Shown piece after piece: positions 1 through 8,565 of a stretch of 64,000 bases of DNA. Origin of the DNA: Ensifer adhaerens (lineage in GTDB: Bacteria > Pseudomonadota > Alphaproteobacteria > Rhizobiales > Rhizobiaceae); assembly GCF_002007205.1 (NCBI RefSeq), contig NZ_LAZS01000006.1:992001-1056000 (forward strand). The letters run 5' to 3'. The notes under the pieces were generated by a model. That model was given only the letters and a program-made list of their open reading frames with translations, did no database searches and was not told where the DNA came from. A program made the position numbers and the translations under genes. Position 1 is the first letter of the stretch, and each line of letters begins with the position of its first letter.

Positions 1-18
1 ATCGAAAGGAGTTTGCTG

Positions 19-672
19 ATGTTCCTGATCGACATGTTCAACAAGAAGACTATCATGCCCGACGCGCAGACCGCGCTGCCGGGCCGCGACGCGGCGATCC
101 CGACGGCCGAGACGCATTTCGTTTCCGGCCGGCCATTGAAAGGCCCCTACCCCGATGGCACCAAGAGCATCCTTTTGGGCATGGGCTGCTTCTGGGGCGC
201 CGAACGGCTTTTATGGAACATCCCCGGTGTCTACGTCACGGCGGTCGGCTATGCCGGCGGGCTGACGCCCAACCCGACCTACCAGGAAACGACGACCGGG
301 CTTACCGGCCATGCCGAAGTGGTGCTGGTGGTCTATGATCCCGGTAAAGTGATGCTCGCGAGCCTGCTCCGGACTTTCTTCGAGGAACACGATCCGACGC
401 AGGGCATGCGCCAGGGCAACGATATCGGTACCACCTACCGCTCGGCGATCTACGCCTATGACGACGAACAGCTGGCGGAAGCCAGGGCCGCGCGAACCAC
501 GTTCCAGACGGCGCTGAAGCACGCCAATCATGGCGGCAGGATCACCACCGAGATCGGCAAGGCCGGACCGTTCTATTTCGCCGAGGACTACCACCAGCAA
601 TATCTGGCGAAGAACCCCAGCGGCTATTGCGGCCTGCGGGGCACCGGCGTCAGCTGCCCGATCGGCCACTAG
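19..672 (+). CDS. msrA: peptide-methionine (S)-S-oxide reductase MsrA
   Basis: Repairs oxidised proteins by reducing methionine-S-sulfoxide, using a thiol relay in the cytoplasm. The protein is 217 residues. The family motif GCFWGAE with the nucleophilic Cys lies at about residue 57. Two more Cys near the C-terminus (about 204 in GYCGLRG and 213 in VSCPIGH) fit the resolving cysteines of the three-Cys type. A TTG lies 6 bases upstream in frame, but the ATG at 19 is chosen because AAAGGAG sits 7 bases before it. The gene stands alone, with a 305-base gap to the next gene on the same strand. Confidence 0.95.
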   Translation: MFLIDMFNKKTIMPDAQTALPGRDAAIPTAETHFVSGRPLKGPYPDGTKSILLGMGCFWGAERLLWNIPGVYVTAVGYAGGLTPNPTYQETTTGLTGHAEVVLVVYDPGKVMLASLLRTFFEEHDPTQGMRQGNDIGTTYRSAIYAYDDEQLAEARAARTTFQTALKHANHGGRITTEIGKAGPFYFAEDYHQQYLAKNPSGYCGLRGTGVSCPIGH

Positions 673-977
673 ACGCATACCCCGCGGGTGGTATCCCGCG
701 TGCGGTCGCGATACCCACAACCCTGAGGCCGCGCCGGACCGGCCGGGACGCCTTTCCAGGATCCTAAAAAATGCAACAGAACCGGTGCCTTACGGGTGCC
801 GGTATCCGTGGCTTCAATTTTTACCATCTGAAAAATTTTGAGTGTTTTTTTGCCGTGACCGTGCAAGGATGCGCCACCCTAGCCCCAAGGAGAAGGGGGT
901 GGGTTCCGCAGACAGGCTTCCGTCAGGAAGTCGGCGGGAGGACCCAATAAGATCAATAGCGACAACAGGGCTGCACG
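673..977. other. intergenic region between msrA and the BMP-type binding protein gene
   Basis: No credible gene is seen here. It holds an imperfect hairpin at about 781-803 (ACCGG/CCGGT outer stem) followed by an AT-rich stretch (817-850, with a T run at 845-851). A second interrupted hairpin lies at 874-902 (CCACCC/GGGTGG), just before the downstream gene. The first hairpin may belong to the msrA transcript end. The second could be a leader structure or a relic of a rhizobial intergenic repeat. No riboswitch class was recognised. Confidence 0.4.
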
Positions 978-1970
978 ATGAAAAAAACAATTCTCGGTCT
1001 CTTTGCCTTTTCGATGATGTCCGCGACGGCACTGGCCGCCGACATCAAGCCGGCGATCATCTACGATCTCGGCGGCAAGTTCGACAAATCCTTCAACGAG
1101 GCTGCCTTTAACGGCGCCGAGAAGTTCAAGACGGAATCGGGCGTCGAATACCGCGAGTTCGAAATCGCCAACGATGCCCAGCGTGAACAGGCGCTGCGTC
1201 GCTTTGCCAGCGACGGCAACAGCCCGATCGTCATGGCCGGCTTCAACTGGGCGGCTTCGCTCGAAAAGATCGCGCCGGAATACCCGGATATCAAGTTCGC
1301 GATCATCGACATGGTCGTCGAGAAGCCGAACGTCAAATCGGTCGTCTTCAAGGAACAGGAAGGCTCCTACCTCGTCGGCGTTCTCGCCGGTCTCGCTTCG
1401 AAGTCGAAGACCGTCAGCTTCGTCGGCGGCATGGACGTTCCGCTGATCCACAAGTTCGCCTGTGGCTACGTTGGCGGCGCCAAGTCGACGGGCGCTGACG
1501 TCAAGGTTCTGGAAGCCTACACCGGCACGACGCCGGACGCCTGGAACGACCCGGTCAAGGGCGGCGAAATCGCCAAGTCCCAGATCGACCAGGGCTCGGA
1601 TGTCGTCTACCACGCAGCCGGCGGCACCGGCGTCGGCGTTCTGCAGGCGGCCGCAGATGCGGGCAAGCTCGGCATCGGCGTCGATAGCAACCAGAACGCC
1701 CTGCAGCCGGGCAAGGTGCTGACCTCGATGCTGAAGCGCGTCGACGTCGCCGTCTACGAAGCCTTCACGGCGGCCAAGAACGACAAGTTCGAATTCGGCA
1801 TTTCCAACCTCGGCCTCAAGGAAGACGGCGTCGGCTACTCGCTCGACGACAACAACAAGGCGCTGATCACGCCCGAGATGCTCGACGCGGTGGAGAAGGT
1901 GAAGGCCGAAATCATTGCCGGCAAGGTTCAGGTCCACGACTACATGAGCGACGAGTCCTGCCCCTACTAA
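978..1970 (+). CDS. BMP family ABC transporter substrate-binding protein
   Basis: Predicted periplasmic binding protein of the BMP/PnrA-like family (Bmp domain), whose studied members bind purine nucleosides or related ligands for ABC uptake. It is 330 residues with a signal peptide of about 20 residues ending ATALA-AD. The start of the mature chain (IIYDLGGKFDKSFNEAA) matches the conserved family opening, and GGMDVPLIHKF and YHAAGGTG follow further in. No permease or ATPase gene lies beside it, so it is an orphan component here. The ligand cannot be read from the sequence. It is followed by a strong terminator. Confidence 0.88.
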   Translation: MKKTILGLFAFSMMSATALAADIKPAIIYDLGGKFDKSFNEAAFNGAEKFKTESGVEYREFEIANDAQREQALRRFASDGNSPIVMAGFNWAASLEKIAPEYPDIKFAIIDMVVEKPNVKSVVFKEQEGSYLVGVLAGLASKSKTVSFVGGMDVPLIHKFACGYVGGAKSTGADVKVLEAYTGTTPDAWNDPVKGGEIAKSQIDQGSDVVYHAAGGTGVGVLQAAADAGKLGIGVDSNQNALQPGKVLTSMLKRVDVAVYEAFTAAKNDKFEFGISNLGLKEDGVGYSLDDNNKALITPEMLDAVEKVKAEIIAGKVQVHDYMSDESCPY

Positions 1971-1988
1971 GAGCAGCACGCGCGTAAC

Positions 1989-2027
1989 AAAAAAGGCCGC
2001 CGGTTCGTTGGACCGGCGGCCTTTTTG
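1989..2027. terminator. bidirectional rho-independent terminator
   Basis: GC-rich inverted repeat GGCCGCCGGT (1995-2004) and ACCGGCGGCC (2012-2021), followed by CTTTTTGC and preceded by an A run. It can therefore act on both strands and separates the convergent BMP gene and slyX. Confidence 0.85.
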
Positions 2028-2051
2028 CTTGCCCTGGCTCCGTCGCCGCAA

Positions 2052-2261
2052 TCAATAATGCGGCGGCCGGGTGATCGCTGGCGCGTCGAGCGACTGCTCT
2101 TCGAGCGACAGGAAGCGCTCGGTCAGCCGGTCAAGCTTGGCGCGCGTCTGCTCAACCACCTTCCACTGCTCGGCCAGCTGATCGGAAAGCTCCTCGATGG
2201 TCTTGGCCTGGTGGGCCACGGTCTCCTCGAGCCGGGTGATCCGTTCGTCCGTGTTGCTCAT
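2052..2261 (-). CDS. slyX: SlyX family protein
   Basis: Small (69 residues) cytoplasmic protein of the SlyX family, whose function is not established. The sequence opens DERITRLEETVAHQAKTIEEL, a heptad-like helix predicted to form a coiled coil, and ends in the characteristic RPPHY. The start at 2261 is preferred over an ATG 21 bases upstream because GGAG lies 9 bases before it, inside the longer reading frame. The gene is convergent with the BMP gene and shares its terminator. Confidence 0.85.
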   Translation of the reverse strand: MSNTDERITRLEETVAHQAKTIEELSDQLAEQWKVVEQTRAKLDRLTERFLSLEEQSLDAPAITRPPHY

Positions 2262-2339
2262 TCTTGCAAACTCCATGGGCACGTGGCGCCGTTTGCCGGC
2301 AGATTGGCCACAGCCGGCCTTATGTCAAGCAAGAGGCTG

Positions 2340-3074
2340 TCAGGCCTTGGCTGCAACGCCAAGTGAAAACCCGGGATCCTTCGCCGAGAGCCGCTTGTGC
2401 AGGTGCACCATCAGGCCGGCGGCAAAGAGCGGCGTCAAAAGGTTGACGAAGGGCACCGCCAGGAAGCCTGCGAGCAGCAGCCCGGCGAGAAACACGGTCG
2501 AGCGGTGCTTCTCGCGGAAGAGCCGCGCTTCCGCCGGCGCGCGATAGCGCATCGCCGCGAACTCGAAGAATTCACGCCCAAGCAGGTAACCGTTGACCAG
2601 AAAGAAGGCGACGAGATTGACACCCGGTACGAGCAGCAAGAGGAGCGCGAGCAGGTTGCCGAGGATGACGACGCCCAGGAACTTCAGCGATCCGGAGATC
2701 GCCTCGCCGAGCGGCAGCGGCCTTCCCGCCGGCTCGTTCGGATAGTCCCGCCTCTCGATCACCTCGGCGACGTCGTCGAGGAAGAAGCCGGCGATCAGGG
2801 CCGTGACCGGAGCCAGAAGCAATGCGAGCGCCAGGGCCAGGCCAAGGCTTGCGAAGATGCCGAGAACGAAGGTCAGCCAGCCGGCCCATACGGGCGTGCC
2901 CGGCATCAGCGTGTCGATCCATGGAAGCGCGAGCCAGACGAACAGTTCGCGCACCGCAAACCAGAGGGCGACGAGCGCAAGGATCGTCAGCCCCAACACC
3001 TTCCAGAAGACCGATCGGGTCTCGGGCGCAAACAGGTTGGCAAGCGACAGTCGCGCCGCGTCCAGGATCATCAT
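2340..3074 (-). CDS. EI24/CysZ-like integral membrane protein
   Basis: A 244-residue inner-membrane protein resembling the EI24 domain family, which includes the sulfate transporter CysZ. Hydrophobic stretches occur at roughly residues 23-45, 60-95, 130-165 and 200-225. The central motif VPGVNLVAFFLVNGYLLGREFFE is typical of the family, and a cytoplasmic loop carries ERRDYP. The start is the first ATG of an ATGATG pair, preceded by GGAGAG. No sulfate assimilation genes are adjacent, so sulfate uptake is only a family-level guess. Confidence 0.8.
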   Translation of the reverse strand: MMILDAARLSLANLFAPETRSVFWKVLGLTILALVALWFAVRELFVWLALPWIDTLMPGTPVWAGWLTFVLGIFASLGLALALALLLAPVTALIAGFFLDDVAEVIERRDYPNEPAGRPLPLGEAISGSLKFLGVVILGNLLALLLLLVPGVNLVAFFLVNGYLLGREFFEFAAMRYRAPAEARLFREKHRSTVFLAGLLLAGFLAVPFVNLLTPLFAAGLMVHLHKRLSAKDPGFSLGVAAKA

Positions 3075-3265
3075 CGCTCTCCAGCATGGGCCAAGGTTCG
3101 ATGGTGCATGTAGGCAGGGGCGCTGCCGGCGACAAGATATTGCCGGCCGATGCTCGTCTTTATGCAAGATTCATACGCCTCACCTAAGGGAAGCATGGAA
3201 AACGCCGGGGGCGGCGATATTGTAGACATACGGGATGCCGAAAGCAGCGGTCCGCGGAGGATGAC

Positions 3266-4627
3266 ATGACAGAACAAAAGACACTCGCCAGCCTTTCCGT
3301 GCTGGTACAGAGCGGCAAGCTGGATCCGGTGGACCTCGCCAAGCAGACCTATGCGGCGATCGACGCGCACGGAGACTACGCCATCTTCGTCGAACTGACG
3401 CCCGAGCGGGCGACCCGGGATGCCGAGGCCGCCTCGAAACGCCTCAAGGCCGGGCGTTCGCTCGGTCTGCTCGACGGTCTGCCGGTTGCCTGGAAGGATC
3501 TGTTCGACGTGGCCGGCAGCATCACCACCGCCGGCTCAACCGTGCTTCGGTCGAACGCGCCGGCAACGAGCGATGCGCCCGTCGTCGCGGCTGTCGCCGC
3601 CGCCGGCATGGTCAATGTCGGCCGCACCAATTTGAGCGAGTTCGCCTTTTCCGGCCTCGGCATCAACCCGCATTACGGCACGCCGCGCAACCCGGCGGCC
3701 ACCGATGTCGAGCGCATTCCCGGCGGTTCATCGTCGGGCTCGGCCGTCGCGGTCGCGGCGGGTCTGGTACCGGCGGCCATCGGCACCGACACCGGCGGCT
3801 CCGTGCGCATTCCCGCAGCCTTCACCGGCATCGTCGGCTACAAGGCAACACGCGGCCGCTACGCGATGAAGGGCATCTATCCGCTGGCGGAAAGCCTGGA
3901 TTCGCTCGGGCCGCTCTGCCACACGGTAAAGGACGCGGTCTGGATCGACGCCGCCATGCACGGCCTGACGGCCCCGACCGTACGCCGCGCCGACCTCTCC
4001 GGCGTGTCCCTGGTGATCCCGGAAACGGTGGTCTTCGACGATGCCGAACCGGAAGTGGTCGAGGCCTTCGAGGATGCGATCAAGCGGCTCGAAAAGGCGG
4101 GCGTTACCGTCAGCCGCCGCGCTTTCCCCGCCTTTTCGGCGGTCTTCGGGCTAATGGCCCGCCATGGTGCCCTGGTGACGGCGGAGGCCTATGCGCTCCA
4201 CCGCGAGCGGCTGGCAGGCCCCGAGGCCAATCAGATGGATCCGCGCGTCGTCGCCCGCACACGGCTCGGCGAGAAGATCACCATGCCCGACTACATTGCG
4301 CTCCTCGATGCGCGCGACCAGCTGATCCATGAGACGGTCGAAAGCCTGAAGCCCAACGAGCTGATCGCCCATCCGACGCTGCCGCATGTCGCCCCGCCGA
4401 TCGCGCCGCTTCTCGAAGACGACGAGCTGTTCTTCAAGATCAACGGAAGAACACTGCGCAACACCTCGATCGGCAACTTCCTGGACTTCTGCGGCATCTC
4501 CATTCCCTGCGGGCTCGGCGCTGCGGAAATGCCGGTCGGTTTCCAGCTGGCGGCCCCGCATCACCAGGACGACCGGCTGCTTTCGGTCGCGCTTTCGGCC
4601 GAGGCGATCATCCGGGGTGAAGCATGA
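3266..4627 (+). CDS. amidase signature family hydrolase
   Basis: Hydrolyses a carboxamide bond through a Ser-cisSer-Lys triad. Lys77 (in WKD), the cis-Ser region GGSSSGSA (153-160) and the nucleophile Ser179 in DTGGS are all present. Length (453 residues) is normal for the family. GAGGATGAC precedes the ATG. The stop overlaps the start of the ROK kinase (ATGA), so the two are translationally coupled with cutC. It is related to GatA but stands without gatB or gatC, so it is not expected to be part of the tRNA amidotransferase. The substrate is unknown. The context suggests an amide of an amino sugar, muropeptide or nitrogen compound, which is inference only. Confidence 0.85.
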   Translation: MTEQKTLASLSVLVQSGKLDPVDLAKQTYAAIDAHGDYAIFVELTPERATRDAEAASKRLKAGRSLGLLDGLPVAWKDLFDVAGSITTAGSTVLRSNAPATSDAPVVAAVAAAGMVNVGRTNLSEFAFSGLGINPHYGTPRNPAATDVERIPGGSSSGSAVAVAAGLVPAAIGTDTGGSVRIPAAFTGIVGYKATRGRYAMKGIYPLAESLDSLGPLCHTVKDAVWIDAAMHGLTAPTVRRADLSGVSLVIPETVVFDDAEPEVVEAFEDAIKRLEKAGVTVSRRAFPAFSAVFGLMARHGALVTAEAYALHRERLAGPEANQMDPRVVARTRLGEKITMPDYIALLDARDQLIHETVESLKPNELIAHPTLPHVAPPIAPLLEDDELFFKINGRTLRNTSIGNFLDFCGISIPCGLGAAEMPVGFQLAAPHHQDDRLLSVALSAEAIIRGEA

Positions 4628-5535
4628 TCGTCTGTTTCGATATCGGCGGTTCGGCGATCAAGGGCGCGATCGTGCATTCGCGTGACCGGATCTTTCCGCT
4701 GCCGCGGCGAGCGACTCCGCTCAACGACTTCCGCCAGTTCGTGCAGGCGCTCGAAGAGGTGCTGGACGAAGCGGGCGGACACCCGGCTTGCGTGGCGATC
4801 TCGATCACGGGCGTGATCGATCCCGAGACGCGGCGCATCAAGTGCGCCAACATTCCCTGCATCGACGGTCGCGAACTGGTCGCCGAGCTGGAAGCGGCAC
4901 TGCATCTTCCGGTCAAGATCGCCAATGACGCCGACTGTTTTGCGCTGGCCGAGGCCGGTGCGGGTGCGGGGCGTGGTCACCGCATCGTCTTCGGCGCCAT
5001 TCTCGGCACCGGCGTCGGCGGCGGCCTGGTCATCGATGGCCGGCTGATCAATGCCGATGGCGGCTTTGCCGGCGAGTGGGGCCATGGCCCGGCGATCGCG
5101 GCCGAGGCCGGCGATCCGCCGATCGCAATCCCTGCCTATGCCTGCGGCTGCGGCCAGAAGCGCTGCGTCGATACCGTCGGCGGCGCCCGTGGGCTGGAAC
5201 GGCTGCACCAGACAGCCCACGGCAAGACGCTGTCGAGCCACGAGATCATCGAGGCCTGGAAGCTTGGCGATGCCGAGGCGAAACGCACGGTCGACCTGCT
5301 GGTGGATCTCGTCAGTTCCCCCTTGGCGCTGGTCATCAACATCACGGGTGCTACGATCGTGCCCGTCGGCGGCGGCCTTTCCAATGCCGAGGAGCTGCTC
5401 GCCGAGATCGACAGGGCGGTGCGTAGCCGGATTCTGCGGCAGTTCGACCGGCCATTGGTCGTGCGCGGCGAATGCCGGATCGAGCCCGGCCTGATCGGTG
5501 CGGCACTGCTCGGACTTTCGGGAGACAAGGCATGA
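4624..5535 (+). CDS. ROK family sugar kinase
   Basis: Predicted ATP-dependent sugar kinase, 303 residues. The ATP-binding motif DIGGSAIKG starts at residue 6, and the catalytic Asp region NDAD is at about 101-104. The ROK zinc site is complete: His154 in EWGHGP plus CGCGQKRC at 174-181. There is no helix-turn-helix domain, so it is an enzyme and not a NagC/Mlc repressor. N-acetylglucosamine, N-acetylmannosamine or glucose are plausible substrates. It overlaps the amidase stop and the cutC start by 4 bases each. A second, unrelated sugar kinase lies in the same cluster at 9327-10211. Confidence 0.88.
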   Translation: MIVCFDIGGSAIKGAIVHSRDRIFPLPRRATPLNDFRQFVQALEEVLDEAGGHPACVAISITGVIDPETRRIKCANIPCIDGRELVAELEAALHLPVKIANDADCFALAEAGAGAGRGHRIVFGAILGTGVGGGLVIDGRLINADGGFAGEWGHGPAIAAEAGDPPIAIPAYACGCGQKRCVDTVGGARGLERLHQTAHGKTLSSHEIIEAWKLGDAEAKRTVDLLVDLVSSPLALVINITGATIVPVGGGLSNAEELLAEIDRAVRSRILRQFDRPLVVRGECRIEPGLIGAALLGLSGDKA

Positions 5536-6266
5536 TCGACATCAAACTCGAAGTCTGCGTCGACGATGCCGACGGGCTCTACGCGGCCATCGAAGGCGGC
5601 GCCGACCGGATCGAGCTTTGCGCCGCCCTTTCCGTCGGCGGCCTCACGCCCAACCCCGGCCTGATGACGCTCGCTGGCCCGCCGCCGGTGCCGGTCTACG
5701 CGATGATCCGGCCGCGGCCCGGCGATTTCGTCTTCTCTCCGACCGACCTCGACGTCATGCGTCGCGATATCGACGCGGCGCGGGATGCAGGTCTGGCAGG
5801 CGTCGTGCTCGGCGCCTCGCTTGCCGATGGCCGCCTCGACACGTCGATGCTCACCAAGCTCACCGGCCATGCGGCAGGTCTCGGCATGACGCTGCACCGG
5901 GCGTTCGATCTCGTGCCGGATTTTGTCGATGCGATGGAGGCGGCGGTCGAGCTCGGCTTCGAACGCATCCTGACATCAGGCGGCGCAAAGAGCGCACCGC
6001 AAGCGATCGACCGCCTGGCCGAAATCTTCGAGCGCGCGGCCGGGCGACTGTCGATCATGCCCGGGTCCGGCGTAACGCTCGATACCGTCGACGCCCTTTT
6101 AAGCAAGTTGACCGTCGGCGAGGTTCATTCCTCCTGCTCCGTTCGTGAGCCGGCTCAGGATCCGCGATTGGTGGAGATGGGCTTCGTTTCCGCCGACCGG
6201 CGCCGCACCGATGCGGCGACGGTGCGGACGATGAAGGCGAAGCTTGCGGCGCGCAGCGCGCGCTGA
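5532..6266 (+). CDS. cutC: CutC family protein
   Basis: A 244-residue CutC-family TIM-barrel protein. The family is annotated as copper homeostasis, but the copper role is disputed and the enzymatic activity is unknown. Family motifs seen are GADRIELCAAL near the N-terminus, PVYAMIRPRPGDF, MTLHRAFD, RILTSGG and the late EVHSSC. The ATG overlaps the kinase stop, with GGAGACAAGG before it. Its position between sugar kinases and nagA fits a sugar or sugar-phosphate role better than copper handling, which is inference. Confidence 0.9.
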   Translation: MIDIKLEVCVDDADGLYAAIEGGADRIELCAALSVGGLTPNPGLMTLAGPPPVPVYAMIRPRPGDFVFSPTDLDVMRRDIDAARDAGLAGVVLGASLADGRLDTSMLTKLTGHAAGLGMTLHRAFDLVPDFVDAMEAAVELGFERILTSGGAKSAPQAIDRLAEIFERAAGRLSIMPGSGVTLDTVDALLSKLTVGEVHSSCSVREPAQDPRLVEMGFVSADRRRTDAATVRTMKAKLAARSAR

Positions 6267-6289
6267 TCGGCAACTCTCCTCCCCCAAAA

Positions 6290-6325
6290 AAAGACCCGGA
6301 GAGCGAAGCGCTTTCCGGGTCTTCC
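6290..6325. terminator. bidirectional terminator between cutC and nagA
   Basis: Inverted repeat AAGACCCGGA (6291-6300) and TCCGGGTCTT (6313-6322) around a GAGCGAAGCGCT loop. An A run lies to the left and TTCC to the right. It separates convergent cutC and nagA. Confidence 0.8.
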
Positions 6326-6355
6326 TGTCAAATCGTCCCGTCAGTGGCGCAGCAA

Positions 6356-7516
6356 TCAGGCCGCGTAGACCTGCGTGCCGCCGATCCAGGTGGAGCCCAT
6401 ACCGAGATCCGGCGTGAGCAACACGAAATCGGCGTCCGTTCCGGGCTTCAGCCGCCCCTTGTGCGTGGCAAGCCCCATGGCATCGGCCGGGTAGGCGGAC
6501 GCCATGCGCAGGGCTTCCTCGACCGGCAGGCCGAGCTTTTCGTGCACGAAGCGGACCGAGGACAGCATGTCGATGTCGGCGCCGGCAAGCGTGCCGTCGG
6601 CAAGCGTCAGGCGACCGCCTTCGCGCAGGATCTCGCGGCCGTTGAGCTGGAAGCTCTTCATATCGGTTCCGATCGGCGACATCGCGTCGGTGACCAAGAA
6701 GATCTGGCCCGGACCGACCTTGGCGCGGAGCGCCACGCCCATCGACGCCGGCTCGACATGGTAGCCGTCGGCGATCAGGCCCGCATGCAGCGTGCCGGTG
6801 GCGAGCGCTGCACCGACCACGCCCGGTTCGCGATGGCCAAGGCCGCTCATGGCGTTGAAGAGATGCGTCACCGTGCGCGCACCCGCCTTGGCATAGGCGA
6901 CCGCGGTCTCGTAACCGACATCCGTATGGCCGAGGCTGACGACGGCGCCGGCGTCCGTGAGCGTGCGCACCTGCTCCCTGGTGGCGTTTTCCGGCGCGAC
7001 CGTGACCATCAGGACGCCAAGCGCCCTGGCGCAATCGAGCATTTCGGCGAGATCGGCATCGTCCATCGGGCGGATCAGCTTCGGATCATGAGCACCTTTG
7101 CGGGCGACCGAGAGATGCGGGCCCTCGAGATGCAGGCCGAGGAAGCCCGGCACTTTTTGCGCCTTCGCTTCAAGACCGGCCTTGATCGTTGCAGTCCGCA
7201 CCTCACGCGTGTCGGTGATCAGCGTCGGCAAAAGCGCCGTCGTGCCGAACTTGGCATGGGCCGAACAGATCTGCCGGATGCCCTCGACGGTCGACTGCTC
7301 GTTCAGAAGCGCACCACCGCCGCCATTGACCTGCAGGTCGATGAAGCCCGGCACGAGCAGCATGCCGTGGGCATCGATCCTTTCGGCATCGGTCGGGACG
7401 TCCACAGCGGCCACGATCGCCTTGACGCGGCCGGCCTCGATCACGAGGGCGCAGCCATCGTGCCATTCGACGCCGTCGAACAGGCGGGCGCCGGTGATTG
7501 CCTTCCTCTCGCTCAT
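6356..7516 (-). CDS. nagA: N-acetylglucosamine-6-phosphate deacetylase
   Basis: Converts GlcNAc-6-phosphate to glucosamine-6-phosphate and acetate in the cytoplasm. It is 386 residues, normal for NagA. Metal and catalytic residues align with the known pattern: Glu131 in HLEGPHLS, His197 in SLGHTD, His218 in THLFNAM and Asp277 in VTDAM. The ATG overlaps the stop of the upstream SIS gene (ATGA), so it is the last gene of the operon BadF kinase - gntR - SIS - nagA. It is expected to be controlled by the GntR regulator of that operon. Confidence 0.95.
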   Translation of the reverse strand: MSERKAITGARLFDGVEWHDGCALVIEAGRVKAIVAAVDVPTDAERIDAHGMLLVPGFIDLQVNGGGGALLNEQSTVEGIRQICSAHAKFGTTALLPTLITDTREVRTATIKAGLEAKAQKVPGFLGLHLEGPHLSVARKGAHDPKLIRPMDDADLAEMLDCARALGVLMVTVAPENATREQVRTLTDAGAVVSLGHTDVGYETAVAYAKAGARTVTHLFNAMSGLGHREPGVVGAALATGTLHAGLIADGYHVEPASMGVALRAKVGPGQIFLVTDAMSPIGTDMKSFQLNGREILREGGRLTLADGTLAGADIDMLSSVRFVHEKLGLPVEEALRMASAYPADAMGLATHKGRLKPGTDADFVLLTPDLGMGSTWIGGTQVYAA

Positions 7517-8535
7517 CTCGTCTCCGTTACCTTCTTGAGGCTTGCCGGTGCATCGGGGTTGAGACCGCGCGAACGCGACCAGGCCTCGACGAAGCCGTAG
7601 AACGGCAGGATCAGCGTCAGCGCGTCGGTGATCGGGTGACCGGTCGCGACGAAGGGCAGACGCTTGGCCTTGGCCGCAAGGCTCGAGGTAGCATGAACCA
7701 CCGCGCCCTTTTCCGCCATACCGTCGGCAATGCCGGCAACCGACGTCTCGGCCGCATCGCGGGCGGCAAGCGTCAGAACCGGGAACTTGGCACCGACAAG
7801 CGCCACCGGTCCGTGCAGCACTTCGGCCGCCGAATAGGCTTCCGCATGCATGCCGGAGGTTTCCTTGAACTTCAGTGCTGCCTCGCTGGCGATCGCCAGC
7901 GCCGGGCCGCGGCCAAGCACATAGAGCGATTCGGCCTCGCCGAGATCGTCGGCAAAGGCCTGCCAGTCGAGCTTGACGGCCTTGGCAAACTGGTTCGGCA
8001 GGTCGGCGACCGCGCGCTGAAGCGCTGCGTCACCCGTCCATTCGCCAAGCACCGCAAGGCCGGCGACGATCGAGTTGACGTAGGACTTGGTGGCGGCAAC
8101 GGCGAGTTCCGGGCCGGCCAAGATGTCGAGCGGGTTGGTGCAGGCCTTAGAGATCGGCGAGGGCAGCGTGTTGGTGAGCGCGATCGAGACGGCGCCGGCA
8201 TCGGTCGCAGCCTGCGCCATGGCGACGATATCCGGGCTCTTGCCCGACTGCGAAATCGCGATCGCCGCGGCACCCCCGAGCTTCAGCTTGGCGCCATAGA
8301 TCGAGGCGAGCGACGGGCCGAGCGAGGCGACGGGCACGCCGGCCTGCAGCTCGATCGCATATTTGAGGAACAGCGCCGCATGGTCGGAGGAGCCACGGGC
8401 GATCGTGACCAGGAAGGCCGGATCCTTGGCGCGAAGGGCCGCGCCTGCCGCCTTGAGCTGATCGGCGGAGCGCTCCAGCAGACGCTGGGCGGCATCGGGG
8501 ATCTCGTCGATTTCTCGGCGCATATTGGTCTGCAT
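7513..8535 (-). CDS. SIS domain aminosugar-phosphate deaminase/isomerase (NagB-II type)
   Basis: Two tandem SIS domains (about 30-170 and 195-330) like the isomerase half of GlmS, but with no N-terminal glutamine amidotransferase. That architecture belongs to the NagB-II/AgaS group, which deaminates glucosamine-6-phosphate to fructose-6-phosphate. Seen: ARGSSDHAA near the N-terminus, ISQSGKSPD as the phosphate-binding loop, and LGRGPALAIASEAALKFKET in the second domain. No classical nagB occurs in the cluster, so this protein probably supplies that step. The ATG at 8535 is preferred to a TTG 6 bases upstream because AGAGGAA precedes it. Confidence 0.85.
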   Translation of the reverse strand: MQTNMRREIDEIPDAAQRLLERSADQLKAAGAALRAKDPAFLVTIARGSSDHAALFLKYAIELQAGVPVASLGPSLASIYGAKLKLGGAAAIAISQSGKSPDIVAMAQAATDAGAVSIALTNTLPSPISKACTNPLDILAGPELAVAATKSYVNSIVAGLAVLGEWTGDAALQRAVADLPNQFAKAVKLDWQAFADDLGEAESLYVLGRGPALAIASEAALKFKETSGMHAEAYSAAEVLHGPVALVGAKFPVLTLAARDAAETSVAGIADGMAEKGAVVHATSSLAAKAKRLPFVATGHPITDALTLILPFYGFVEAWSRSRGLNPDAPASLKKVTETR

Positions 8536-8565
8536 GATCAATTCCTCTCTTGGCGGTTCCGTCGG

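Noticed and set aside
3266-4627. Calling the amidase GatA of the tRNA amidotransferase
   Set aside because: The triad fits, but gatC and gatB are absent and the gene is coupled to a sugar kinase and cutC.
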